DNA from: a virus
Length of the DNA: 64,000 nucleotides
Direction: 5' to 3' (one strand)
IMG/VR virus record: IMGVR_UViG_3300035698_028218
Location: 1 to 64,000 of that record
The notes under the pieces were generated by a model that did no database searches, was not told the DNA's origin, and saw only the letters and a program-made list of their open reading frames with translations. Positions within the stretch are counted from its first letter, which is position 1. The number at the start of each line of letters is the position of its first letter. A program made the position numbers and the translations under genes. Shown here piece after piece: positions 32,799 through 40,769 of the stretch.

Positions 32799-33494
32799 AT
32801 GTTTATTGAGCAAGACTATGAATCCTATACTGAGGAAGATCACTACGTATGGAATAAACTCTATACTAGACAAACAGAAAACTTAGTATACAAAACAGTA
32901 CCAGAATTTTGGTCTGGTATTTCATTACTTGAAATTGATGAGAAAATACCGAATATTATAAATATTAATGAAAAGCTAAAAATTTTAAATGGTTGGGAAG
33001 TTATTGGGGTTAATGGTCTTATTGATGATGATGTTTTTTTTAAATTACTTGGTGAAAGGAAGTTCCCGATTACCACTTGGATTAGGAAAAAAAATCAGAT
33101 CGATTATATTGAAGAGCCTGATATGTTTCATGATCTTTTTGGTCATGTACCATTTCTTGCAAACTCAAAATATACTAGCTTTTTAATTGATCTTTCTAAG
33201 AAGGCAAAGCCAATTTTTGAGTCAAATGATAAAGAAGCACAATACAAAATGTCTAGATTGTATTGGTATACAATAGAATTTGGTTTATTGAAAGAATCGG
33301 ATGGTAATTTTAAGATTTATGGTTCTGGTATTATTTCATCATACAACGAAACAAACAGATCACTATCCAATGTATCAAAAAAAGTGAAGTACAATACAAA
33401 AAAATTATCTCTTCGTTTTGAAAAAGATAGTTTACAAGATTTTTATGTATATATTGAAGATAATTTACAAAAGTTAAATACAATAAAATATTAA
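32799..33494 (+). CDS. phhA: Phenylalanine-4-hydroxylase-like aromatic amino acid hydroxylase
   Basis: 231 aa from ATG 32799 (in-frame TTG at 32790 overlaps the previous gene). EEPDMFHDLFGHVPFL (residues 105-120) and LYWYTIEFGLLKE (154-166) match the signature of pterin-dependent aromatic amino acid hydroxylases. The three iron ligands H111, H116 and E160 are all present, and KIYGSGIISSYNE follows as in bacterial PhhA. These enzymes convert phenylalanine to tyrosine with tetrahydropterin and O2. The length is close to compact bacterial forms, which lack a regulatory domain. It appears intact and lies among phage genes, so it is an auxiliary metabolic gene. Confidence 0.88.
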   Translation: MFIEQDYESYTEEDHYVWNKLYTRQTENLVYKTVPEFWSGISLLEIDEKIPNIININEKLKILNGWEVIGVNGLIDDDVFFKLLGERKFPITTWIRKKNQIDYIEEPDMFHDLFGHVPFLANSKYTSFLIDLSKKAKPIFESNDKEAQYKMSRLYWYTIEFGLLKESDGNFKIYGSGIISSYNETNRSLSNVSKKVKYNTKKLSLRFEKDSLQDFYVYIEDNLQKLNTIKY

Positions 33495-33496
33495 TT

Positions 33497-33728
33497 ATGT
33501 TAGAAGAAATAGAAGAAAGTAACCCAGAAGAAAATTGGTTTTGATAATGCAATAATTGGTACATACGGTACTAAACTGGTATACTCTACTCAAAAGTGTA
33601 TTAATATCTTAATCGAAGTCGAAGGCATGGAATATACTGATGCCACTGAATATTTTTCATTCAATGTATCTGGAGCATATGTAGGTGAACAAACACCTAT
33701 TTTTGTGGAGGATAGATATTCCTACTAA
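33497..33728 (+). pseudogene. Small phage protein gene split by a +1 frame change
   Basis: From ATG 33497 the frame reads MLEEIEESNPEENWF and stops at TGA 33542-33544. If one A of the AAAA at 33531-33534 is dropped the reading becomes PEEIGFDNAIIG and stays open to TAA 33726-33728, giving 75-76 aa (VYSTQKCINILIEVEGMEYTDA, then EYFSFNVSGAYVGE). The joined sequence resembles a small protein seen in many tailed phages. The extra A could be a sequencing error, a true mutation, or a +1 recoding site. Function unknown. Confidence 0.65.
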
Positions 33729-33736
33729 AAAAATAA

Positions 33737-34282
33737 TTAAATATCCAGTTCATCAAGGAAGGGTATAATATCCTCCTTGACTGGTCTTGCTTTAATTATT
33801 CTAAAGAATGGTCTCATTGATGCAATTGTTTGTGAAGTAACATCGGTCACATTTTGTGGATCGAACACCTCATAGTATCTATCTTTCTGTCCAGACATAT
33901 TATATTTAACAATATCACCTTGATTAATATCAATATCCCTTTCTTCTAATTCTTTGAGGAAGAGCTTAACCGTTATATTGCCCGTATCGCTTCTCATAAG
34001 ACCGCTATCGCCATAACTTTCCGATACTGATGGTTCTACCTCAACCATAGCATTTAATGCAACAGGAGTCAAGAATTTGCGTTTACTTGAGGTCGTACCA
34101 TATAGTTTGTTTGACTTGGTATTGATTATGTCAATTCTATATAAATCAACGATTTGTTTAATATCATTTTCAATATAGTTTCTAGCAAATAGTATATCAG
34201 TTTCAAAACTTTTTTCAGTCATGAATAAACCAAATCTATCATCTTCCAGATCGTTGTGATTTTTTTGTTTTCTCTTTGCCAT
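33737..34282 (-). CDS. 14: T4 gp14-like neck protein
   Basis: 181 aa (T4 gp14 is 256). NKLYGTTSSKRKFLTPVALNAMVEVEPS (about residues 57-84) has the YGE..K.Y..P pattern of gp14. ELEERDIDINQGDIVKYNMSGQKDRYYEVF follows in the same order (quoted in parts). It follows the gp13-like gene by one base, as in T4 where 13 and 14 are adjacent. It should join head and tail. Confidence 0.72.
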   Translation of the reverse strand: MAKRKQKNHNDLEDDRFGLFMTEKSFETDILFARNYIENDIKQIVDLYRIDIINTKSNKLYGTTSSKRKFLTPVALNAMVEVEPSVSESYGDSGLMRSDTGNITVKLFLKELEERDIDINQGDIVKYNMSGQKDRYYEVFDPQNVTDVTSQTIASMRPFFRIIKARPVKEDIIPFLDELDI

Positions 34283-34283
34283 A

Positions 34284-35408
34284 TTACTTTAAGTGAATTG
34301 GTATTCTTGGTGGTTGAAAACTTCTTTCTGTATTAACATTTTGAGCAATTCTAGCCCTCTCGTCAGTTAAATTAACTAATGATAGTTTGTCTAGTGCCTC
34401 CTTAATATTATTTTCGGTAGTTTCTTTTAATTTTTCACCCTCATCTAATAGATGTCTATAATCCATTTGAAGTGCCTTGTCAGTCGAACCAAGTTCCCCA
34501 CTATAGAAACCTCTTATCCCGCCAATTGTAATTTTCATTCTAGATATTAGTAAATCCCTAATATGAACTCTAGCTACTGTATTTACATCCTCCCAATCTA
34601 AAATATCAACTGGAACATCTGAAGGTAGTTTAACAATATCCTTATTTTGACTTAAACAGTCATCTCTATTATCTTGGGTTTCATAATAAAAGTACCAAAC
34701 CTTAGTACCTGCGTATCTTTTACCCCACTGAGAAGATATTTCCTCTCTAGTACCCGGTATTGGATAAAGATAAAGTAATTTTGTGCCATTAGCACCCCCA
34801 GTAATTCTATATGAAAGAGTTGATTGAAGAATTTTTTCTTTCATTCTCCTATCTTGTGCACCCATTAATAGTGAATATGTTGGTTGTACGTACTGTGCTG
34901 GTCTACCTTGATATCCCCATCCCATTTGTCCTGCACTCCAATTACCTAATGCAAAGGGATCACCCATACCCTGATCAATTGAAGGTGGTGTAACCCAAAG
35001 AACTTCATTAACCTCTCTACCTGCTGGTATCTCGTAAACCTGTGTGGTTGGTTCTATTGTAACAAAGTCTCTTTGTAGTTGCCACTTAGTACCCTCTGGG
35101 GCATTAGCACCTAAGCCAACCTGTTTTGAATATGCAAACGTAAATGACCTCATAAAATCATTTGATTTTGTGGTAAAGGCATCAAATAAGTTTGTTGTAT
35201 CGAGGTCAACACCCTGAAGTCCAACCCATTGTTGTGATATTAACCAACTATTCATTATACTTGAATAATCTTCAATTGACATTTCAAAAAACGTATCCAT
35301 CATATCATTTATTTCACTCTCAATTCCAAGTGGTCTTATTGGATATCCTAAGTCGTGTTTTACATGTCTATATAATCTTTCTTTATCTTTTTTTGAAATT
35401 ACCGCCAT
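34284..35408 (-). CDS. 13: T4 gp13-like neck protein
   Basis: 374 aa from ATG 35408 (MAVISKKDKERLYRH); the longer frame begins with TTG at 35429 and is less likely. YRHVKHDLGYPIRPLGIESEINDMMDTFFE (residues 13-42, described in part) matches the gp13 start (LxxRLGxPVxxIexxxxQxxxxixxAl). FATKS-type DFMRSFTFAYSKQVG, a Pro/Gln-rich middle and LLISRMKITIGGIRGFYS near the end are consistent. It is larger than T4 gp13 (309 aa). A late-type box lies 22 nt upstream of the ATG. Confidence 0.72.
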   Translation of the reverse strand: MAVISKKDKERLYRHVKHDLGYPIRPLGIESEINDMMDTFFEMSIEDYSSIMNSWLISQQWVGLQGVDLDTTNLFDAFTTKSNDFMRSFTFAYSKQVGLGANAPEGTKWQLQRDFVTIEPTTQVYEIPAGREVNEVLWVTPPSIDQGMGDPFALGNWSAGQMGWGYQGRPAQYVQPTYSLLMGAQDRRMKEKILQSTLSYRITGGANGTKLLYLYPIPGTREEISSQWGKRYAGTKVWYFYYETQDNRDDCLSQNKDIVKLPSDVPVDILDWEDVNTVARVHIRDLLISRMKITIGGIRGFYSGELGSTDKALQMDYRHLLDEGEKLKETTENNIKEALDKLSLVNLTDERARIAQNVNTERSFQPPRIPIHLK

Positions 35409-35422
35409 TTTACTTACATTTG
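35392..35422 (+). promoter_or_regulatory. Bacteroidota-type promoter (TTTG-N19-TACATTTG)
   Basis: TTTG at 35392-35395 and TACATTTG at 35415-35422 match both consensus elements with an exact 19-nt spacer. It lies 31 nt before ATG 35454, which opens the exonuclease-helicase run, and overlaps the gp13 start on the other strand. Confidence 0.65.
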
Positions 35423-35430
35423 AATTCAAT

Positions 35431-35439
35431 TATAAATAC
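35431..35439 (-). promoter_or_regulatory. Late-promoter-like box for gp13/gp14
   Basis: GTATTTATA in coding orientation, 22 nt before ATG 35408. It lies within the leader of the opposing early gene. Confidence 0.65.
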
Positions 35440-35453
35440 TTAAAATATATTAT

Positions 35454-35951
35454 ATGATACATAAGGGGAATCTTGGGTATGAAATATCCTTTACTGAAGA
35501 CAAACAAGCAAAACTTAAAATAGATAATGAGTTAAGTAGTGAGGATAGATATTTTATATTTGAAATTACTCGATACTTCATGAGTGACTTCTTAGAAAGG
35601 GAAGGTGAAAGAATAAAGAATGGTACCACTAGTATGAATGAAGATGACATTAATAAAATGGCGATCTGTGAATCAGTATTAAATGGTATTGCACAGCAAA
35701 TTGGATCGTTGATTTATGATACTAGAAATATGGGTAATGAGCTTAGTGATTTACTAAATAATGAACCATTACCTGATTATGATTTTAGTGTAAATAGTAT
35801 TGATGACCTTAATAAGGTAAAATTCACTAGATTTCTAGTTAGTGATAGATGGTTCCTTAGAGAAGAAGGGCTTAAGGTATTAGTAAAGGAAAACAACACT
35901 GTATTTGAATTACAAGGTGGTGTTAGTAACGAAAATTGGACAGAAATATGA
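35454..35951 (+). CDS. Unknown protein opening the exonuclease-helicase run
   Basis: 165 aa, beginning MIHKGNLGYEISF. Mixed helix, no motif that I can name. A segment DRYFIFEITRYFMSDFLEREGERIKNG is helical, and the end carries FTRFLVSDRWFLREEGLKVLV. Its 3' end overlaps the exonuclease start as ATGA, implying coupled translation. It may be an accessory of the DNA-processing genes downstream. It has the best-formed TTTG/TAnnTTTG promoter in the window. Confidence 0.72.
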   Translation: MIHKGNLGYEISFTEDKQAKLKIDNELSSEDRYFIFEITRYFMSDFLEREGERIKNGTTSMNEDDINKMAICESVLNGIAQQIGSLIYDTRNMGNELSDLLNNEPLPDYDFSVNSIDDLNKVKFTRFLVSDRWFLREEGLKVLVKENNTVFELQGGVSNENWTEI

Positions 35952-36532
35952 TTTACTTATCAATAAATATTGAAACTACGGGTTTAAATGAGAGGAATAA
36001 TCAAATGTTGGAGTTTGGGGCTATAATTGAGGATAGTAATAAACTATTATCATTTGAAGATGCACCAAAATTTAGAGCAATATTACCTTACCAAGAATTG
36101 ACTGGTTCTCCATTTGCACTTAATATGAATAAAGAACTTATTGAAATTATTAGTAAGTATTATTCATTTGTGGATAAAACAAAACAATCTGAGTTCGCTA
36201 GAGAAAACAATATTATTCACCCAGAGAACCTACCTCTCGCATTTTTTAATTTCTTAGACGATAATGGTCTTTCTGATTTACAAATACCAGTAGCAGGTAA
36301 AAATTTTGAAGATTTTGATAAGAAATTTATTGACAAGATTTTTGTTGTGTATGAGACTTTTTATCATAGGAGATTTATTGATCCAACCACATCGTTTATT
36401 GATTTTAATAAAGATAAACATAGCCCATCTCTGTTAGAATGTAAAAAAAGAGCAGGATTAAGCTCAGTGGTATCACATACTGCCCTTGGAGATGCATGGG
36501 ATATGATTGAACTTTTAAGAAAAAAATACTAA
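35948..36532 (+). CDS. DEDD-family exonuclease-like protein with Exo I Asp replaced
   Basis: 194 aa from ATG 35948. YLSINIETTGLNERNNQMLEFGAI is the Exo I region of DnaQ/RNase T-like enzymes, but the first Asp of DxE is Asn (N7-I-E9). VAGKNFEDFDKKFI fits Exo II (N/F-D), and SHTALGDAWDMIELL fits Exo III of the DEDDh type (H...D). Without the first metal-ligand Asp the protein may be weak or inactive, or use Asn. It is translationally coupled to the previous gene and precedes a UvrD-like helicase. Confidence 0.72.
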   Translation: MIYLSINIETTGLNERNNQMLEFGAIIEDSNKLLSFEDAPKFRAILPYQELTGSPFALNMNKELIEIISKYYSFVDKTKQSEFARENNIIHPENLPLAFFNFLDDNGLSDLQIPVAGKNFEDFDKKFIDKIFVVYETFYHRRFIDPTTSFIDFNKDKHSPSLLECKKRAGLSSVVSHTALGDAWDMIELLRKKY

Positions 36533-36534
36533 TT

Positions 36535-38073
36535 ATGGTACATAAACCAACAGTAGAGCAACAAGATGTTTACGATGCAATACAATATACTGATGATAAT
36601 CTACTCATAAATGCGTTGGCGGGTAGTGGAAAAACGACCACAATAGTTAATGCATGTAAGTATATACCTGAAGATAAAAAAACAACATTTTTAGCTTTTA
36701 ATAAGCATATAAAAAATGAGCTTTCAGAAAAACTACCCGCCCACATTAGGAGTAGTACTACACATGGTGTGGGTCTTTCTGCAATTAAAAGAAAGTATGG
36801 AGATACAATTAAACTTGATGAATTTAAAGTACAGAATGCACTAAAAAAACTACTAAAATCAAGATCAGAAATCTGGAGACTTGAAGATGTTTATGAACTT
36901 GAAATAGACTTAACTGTATATAAGAGAGACCTAAAGAAAATGGTTGATCTGTGTAGATCAACGTTAACATTTAAAGATAAATATATTGGCTTTTTATATG
37001 AGAAGTATAATTTTAATAATAGATACAATCAAGAACTTTTTATAAAAAGAACAAAAAAAATACTGGAGATTGTAAGTGAAGACACAAAAACATTTGATTT
37101 CACTGACATGATTTATATACCAGCAACAAATAATAAGATTTTCTTATTTCCACAGGATTATGTTATTGTTGATGAGGTTCAAGACATCAATAGAGCACAA
37201 CAAGAAATGATAAGAAAAATGCTAAAAAAGGATAAGGCAGGCGAAATTATCGGCAGATTAATATCCGTAGGTGACCAACATCAAAATATTTATGGTTTTA
37301 CAGGTACTGGTGATCGATCATTCGATTGGTTTGTAAACTTTCCAAATACAAAGGTGTTCCCACTAACAACAACATTTAGGTGTTCGAAAAGTGTGGTTGC
37401 TCATGCAAATAAACTTGTACCAAATTTAAAGCCATTAGATAATGCACCAGAAGGTCAAGTAAGATTAGATGGTGATGTTTTTTCCGAGCCAGTTGATGGT
37501 GATTTTATTCTATGTAGGAAAACAGCACCTCTGATGAAGATATTCCTACACTTAATAATAAACGGCAAGAGAGCGACAATAAAGGGAAGTGATATTGGTA
37601 GAAATCTTATTGAAATGGTAGGTAATAAGGCAACGATTAGTGACGTTATTAGGGATACTCAAAACAAAATTAATGATGCACAGTTTTTATTACTACAAAG
37701 AGGAATATTAAATCCTGAAGATGATATGGGGTTTGTTACACTTTCTGATCAAGCATCTACTTTGATTTTCTTATCTAAAATTTGTAAAACCGTTGATCAA
37801 CTTAAAAATAGAATAGGTAAGATATTTAAAGACGATGTGGAAGGAATTGTATTAAGTACAATACATAAATCAAAGGGATTAGAAGCTGATAGGGTTTTTA
37901 TAATAAGACCAGATTTAATACCATTAAAGACACCAAAAGCATGGGAGGCACAACAAGAAAAAAATCTTGAGTATGTTGCAATAACTAGAGCTAAAAAAGA
38001 ATTAATTTATGATTATGAGTATAACGATGAGGAAATATCATTGGAAGATATTCAAAAACAAACATATATGTAA
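36535..38073 (+). CDS. UvrD/Rep-like superfamily 1A helicase
   Basis: 512 aa. The Walker A ALAGSGKTTT lies at residues 28-37; TFLAFNKHIKNEL (motif Ia) and SSTTHGVG follow. Walker B DYVIVDEVQDINRAQ lies near residue 210; SVGDQHQNIYGFTG is motif III; PLTTTFRCSKSV is motif IV; VLSTIHKSKGLEADRVFII is motif V; and YVAITRAKKELI is motif VI. All are intact, so active 3'-5' DNA unwinding is likely. T4 has Dda and UvsW in comparable roles, but this protein is of the UvrD type. It follows the exonuclease by 2 nt. Confidence 0.88.
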   Translation: MVHKPTVEQQDVYDAIQYTDDNLLINALAGSGKTTTIVNACKYIPEDKKTTFLAFNKHIKNELSEKLPAHIRSSTTHGVGLSAIKRKYGDTIKLDEFKVQNALKKLLKSRSEIWRLEDVYELEIDLTVYKRDLKKMVDLCRSTLTFKDKYIGFLYEKYNFNNRYNQELFIKRTKKILEIVSEDTKTFDFTDMIYIPATNNKIFLFPQDYVIVDEVQDINRAQQEMIRKMLKKDKAGEIIGRLISVGDQHQNIYGFTGTGDRSFDWFVNFPNTKVFPLTTTFRCSKSVVAHANKLVPNLKPLDNAPEGQVRLDGDVFSEPVDGDFILCRKTAPLMKIFLHLIINGKRATIKGSDIGRNLIEMVGNKATISDVIRDTQNKINDAQFLLLQRGILNPEDDMGFVTLSDQASTLIFLSKICKTVDQLKNRIGKIFKDDVEGIVLSTIHKSKGLEADRVFIIRPDLIPLKTPKAWEAQQEKNLEYVAITRAKKELIYDYEYNDEEISLEDIQKQTYM

Positions 38074-38513
38074 TGGATAATAAAACAAGACAAAACATAG
38101 TACTATATCTCGACCCTGTGGATGGTGTTGAGCGTAGAATTAGAATTTTAAAGAATTATAGAAAACTTTTTATCGATATAGCCTTATTCATTGAGGAAAG
38201 AATGGTTGAACATAAAAGACCTGACTGGACTTATTCCTATTGTGAATCAAATATTGTTCTCAAGAATATAAATCCTGATATTAATAAGAGTGACTTCGTT
38301 GTTGATTATGAAGGAATCACACCTAATAAAATTAATATTGTGAAGGTAGATGAATTCTCACTTATTGATATAGTGAGGGAATTTTATAAATCGTATGAGA
38401 AAGCTGTTGATATGGCTCGTGAGATGAATAAAGACGCTAAATTTATTGAAGAATTTAACGAAGAAATAACAGAAGAAATTGAGGAGTTATCTCAATCTGA
38501 ACTTGAACTTTAA
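38073..38513 (+). CDS. Acidic protein of unknown function
   Basis: 146 aa. The start shares its first base with the helicase stop. It is acidic and helical, with a C-terminal run of Glu (FNEEITEEIEELSQ). No family recognised. As the last gene of the helicase run it may act with it. The 3' end overlaps the convergent gene by 4 bp. Confidence 0.7.
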   Translation: MDNKTRQNIVLYLDPVDGVERRIRILKNYRKLFIDIALFIEERMVEHKRPDWTYSYCESNIVLKNINPDINKSDFVVDYEGITPNKINIVKVDEFSLIDIVREFYKSYEKAVDMAREMNKDAKFIEEFNEEITEEIEELSQSELEL

Positions 38514-38803
38514 TCATTACCAAAACCCCCTGCACTAGGTATAGAGTTTAAATTATTTAAATCACTAAATCTAGTTGATAGTACGGTTACCGTTGTATTT
38601 ACTGATGAAAGGTTAGAATTAAGATTATCAACATCTTCTTTAACTTCTACTACCTTTTCAATAATATTTTTTTCTGTATTTTCCATCTTAGGGACAATAA
38701 CAAGCTGATAAAATCCAATAAAAATACCTAGTATTGTTACTATTAAACTAAGAAACGATTTAATAGTAAATTCTATTTTTGTTTCTGGCGTTATTCTATT
38801 CAT
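38510..38803 (-). CDS. Small membrane-anchored protein with coiled coil (possible holin or anchor)
   Basis: 97 aa from ATG 38803. The start is set by AGGAGGAGGT (38808-38817), 4 nt before it, one of the strongest Shine-Dalgarno sequences in the window; the upstream ATG at 38827 would place this sequence inside the gene. One hydrophobic helix (FLSLIVTILGIFIGFYQLVIV) is followed by a heptad stretch (NIIEKVVEVKEDVDNLNSNL) and a Ser/Asn-rich tail. Such layouts occur in phage membrane anchors and some holin-like proteins; evidence is insufficient to choose. Confidence 0.6.
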   Translation of the reverse strand: MNRITPETKIEFTIKSFLSLIVTILGIFIGFYQLVIVPKMENTEKNIIEKVVEVKEDVDNLNSNLSSVNTTVTVLSTRFSDLNNLNSIPSAGGFGND

Positions 38804-39251
38804 TATTACCTCCTCCTCTTGGATCATAAACTGCGTTATCCCAACTTAATCTAAATCTAGGTGTATCATCATTTGACTTTAAATAGTAAAAATGTATAGG
38901 TCTATGTATTGCAGCATAGGTCATTCCCAGTGGATATGCATCTCTTGTGATTTCATTGTTATTAACAATTACTTTTAAACCATAAAACCAAGTGCTTGCA
39001 GCAATAGGACTATTTGATCCACTATTAACGCTTGATTGGCTAACTAAATAAAATTTATACTCCCATTTATGGTATTGATCTTTACTTGCAAAACTTCTAG
39101 TTACATACGCATTGAACTTAGTGTATGTAAGGGGATCACTAGTTAACTGTTGATTACTACCCCAGTTAATATACACTTCTTCTTGCTGACGTGCTGAAGA
39201 TGTGAATAGTAACAATACTAGTGTAAATAACAATATTCTAAACGCTTTCAT
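38796..39251 (-). CDS. Exported protein of unknown function
   Basis: 151 aa with a clear signal peptide: MKAFR, a hydrophobic core ILLFTLVLLLFTSS, then a likely cleavage after SAR. The mature part is polar, Tyr/Ser/Asn-rich and probably beta-structured (HKWEYKFYLVSQSS). It is co-transcribed with the membrane protein gene that overlaps its end. A phage product exported to the periplasm or outer surface during infection is plausible, but function is unknown. Confidence 0.7.
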   Translation of the reverse strand: MKAFRILLFTLVLLLFTSSARQQEEVYINWGSNQQLTSDPLTYTKFNAYVTRSFASKDQYHKWEYKFYLVSQSSVNSGSNSPIAASTWFYGLKVIVNNNEITRDAYPLGMTYAAIHRPIHFYYLKSNDDTPRFRLSWDNAVYDPRGGGNNE

Positions 39252-39254
39252 ATT

Positions 39255-39263
39255 AATAAATAC
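39255..39263 (-). promoter_or_regulatory. Possible late-promoter-like box
   Basis: GTATTTATT in coding orientation, but only 3 nt from ATG 39251, closer than any other example. May be chance. Confidence 0.4.
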
Positions 39264-39269
39264 TTTTTT

Positions 39270-40769
39270 TTATTCATAATAAAAAAAATAATTTCCTTTA
39301 TTTTTTGACTTACCTGAACACCTTCTGGATATCGTTGATTGACTTTCAGCTAGGAATTTAGAGGCTTCAGACGTACTGTCGTATATTGCAATACACTCTC
39401 CTTGGGGTGTTTTAACTAAAACCCTTTTACATATTGCTCTTTTTTGTTCATCAGATAATCCCATCTCCAGTTTAGTTTTTGAAATCTTATTTTTGGTTAT
39501 CTCTGATCTATTTTTACCTTCCCAATATTTTGGTGACACCTTACTTAAATGTTCTTTTTCTTCTTCTGTTTTTAATCTACCATATTTTTTTGCTTCCTCA
39601 GACCCCTTCTTTGATATTCTATTGCTAATCCAAGTTTCAGATTGTTTAGTGCCTTGTAATCTATTTGATAGTGCTAGTCTTTGTGTTATTGATGGGCTTG
39701 AATTTTTACCACCAACTTCTAGGTTATAACCCAACTCTCTATTTGTGGAGTCATAAGTTTCTATATATTCAATCTCTTTCTTATTTAGATCATAAATATT
39801 TGGTGCATTATCAATTATTTCAAATATAAAATTGTTAAAACCATATTTATTAAATGCACTTTGTAGGTATTTATTATTAAGAACACCTCTTTTTGCCGAA
39901 CTTTTATATTCATAAATTCTTTTATTGAGGGGTCTAGAAGTTTGACCAATATAAACCTTAGAATTAATCTTATTTTTAATTCTATAAATAAAACCGTAGA
40001 TGGGTTTTTGATTCTCTCCAATTAATAATTCATATTTTATTTTACCACAATCCCAAATTTTTATGAGTTTTGAAATGAATTCAGAATATTGCTCATTAGA
40101 TAAATTTTTTGTCTTTTTATATTTTGTGCCATAAGTAATTCTATGATTAGTTTTATTTAGTTCTGGGTTATACCACTTAAAATCAGGTGGTAGTGTATTA
40201 ATTCTCTTAAAATTATTTTTCTCATATATGTTACTATCTGACACATATTTTAAATCAGCAAAACTAATTACTGAGGTTGGTTTATATAATTCTATAAAAT
40301 TTTTGAGGATTTTAGAAAAAATTCCAGTAATAATTTTACCTGATTTTATTGAAAATCTAGATAATTCATATTGATTTTTTTTAAGTGAGCCATTTACACC
40401 TCTTTTTTCATTAAAGTTCATAACCCCAATAAGCTCATCGTTATAATAAGCACCAAATCTTATGTTTGACTTATCTGAACCTTGGATGTGATTTTCATTT
40501 AAGAAAATATTTACCTCATCATTAGATGCATATTTTATTATACATTTTCTTGCATATATAATTTCTTGATTACTAAATTTGAGTTTATTTAGTTTATCTT
40601 TTATTAGTTTTTTAGATGACTTAACATCAAAGTAATTATATATTATTACTGACTCAAATTTACTTGAGTAAACTAGTTTTATTTTCTTTAAGTCTGATTT
40701 TTCTAAATTTATTGTTTCTTTGTAGTTTAAAAAAAGAACAATTGTATTATTAAATTTAAATTCCTTCAT
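39270..40769 (-). CDS. GIY-YIG homing endonuclease with DNA-binding repeats
   Basis: 499 aa. About residues 60-235 carry a module often joined to phage homing nucleases (CIIKYASNDEVNIFLNENHIQGSD, then GAYYNDELIGVMNFNEKRG, quoted in parts). Residues about 255-345 are a GIY-YIG nuclease (GFIYRIKNKINSKVYIGQTSR, then Glu in EIEYIETYDS). The C-terminus (about 455-495) is NUMOD-type: IAIYDSTSEASKFLAESQS, then SRRCSGKSKNKGNYFFYY. Its first codons overlap the end of the upstream gene. It lies next to the capsid gene and is probably a freestanding mobile endonuclease. Confidence 0.85.
   Translation of the reverse strand: MKEFKFNNTIVLFLNYKETINLEKSDLKKIKLVYSSKFESVIIYNYFDVKSSKKLIKDKLNKLKFSNQEIIYARKCIIKYASNDEVNIFLNENHIQGSDKSNIRFGAYYNDELIGVMNFNEKRGVNGSLKKNQYELSRFSIKSGKIITGIFSKILKNFIELYKPTSVISFADLKYVSDSNIYEKNNFKRINTLPPDFKWYNPELNKTNHRITYGTKYKKTKNLSNEQYSEFISKLIKIWDCGKIKYELLIGENQKPIYGFIYRIKNKINSKVYIGQTSRPLNKRIYEYKSSAKRGVLNNKYLQSAFNKYGFNNFIFEIIDNAPNIYDLNKKEIEYIETYDSTNRELGYNLEVGGKNSSPSITQRLALSNRLQGTKQSETWISNRISKKGSEEAKKYGRLKTEEEKEHLSKVSPKYWEGKNRSEITKNKISKTKLEMGLSDEQKRAICKRVLVKTPQGECIAIYDSTSEASKFLAESQSTISRRCSGKSKNKGNYFFYYE

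Noticed and set aside
33737-35408. gp13/gp14 as host genes flanking metabolic insertion
   Set aside because: They fit T4 neck proteins in order and pattern, so the hydroxylase region is inside the phage genome.
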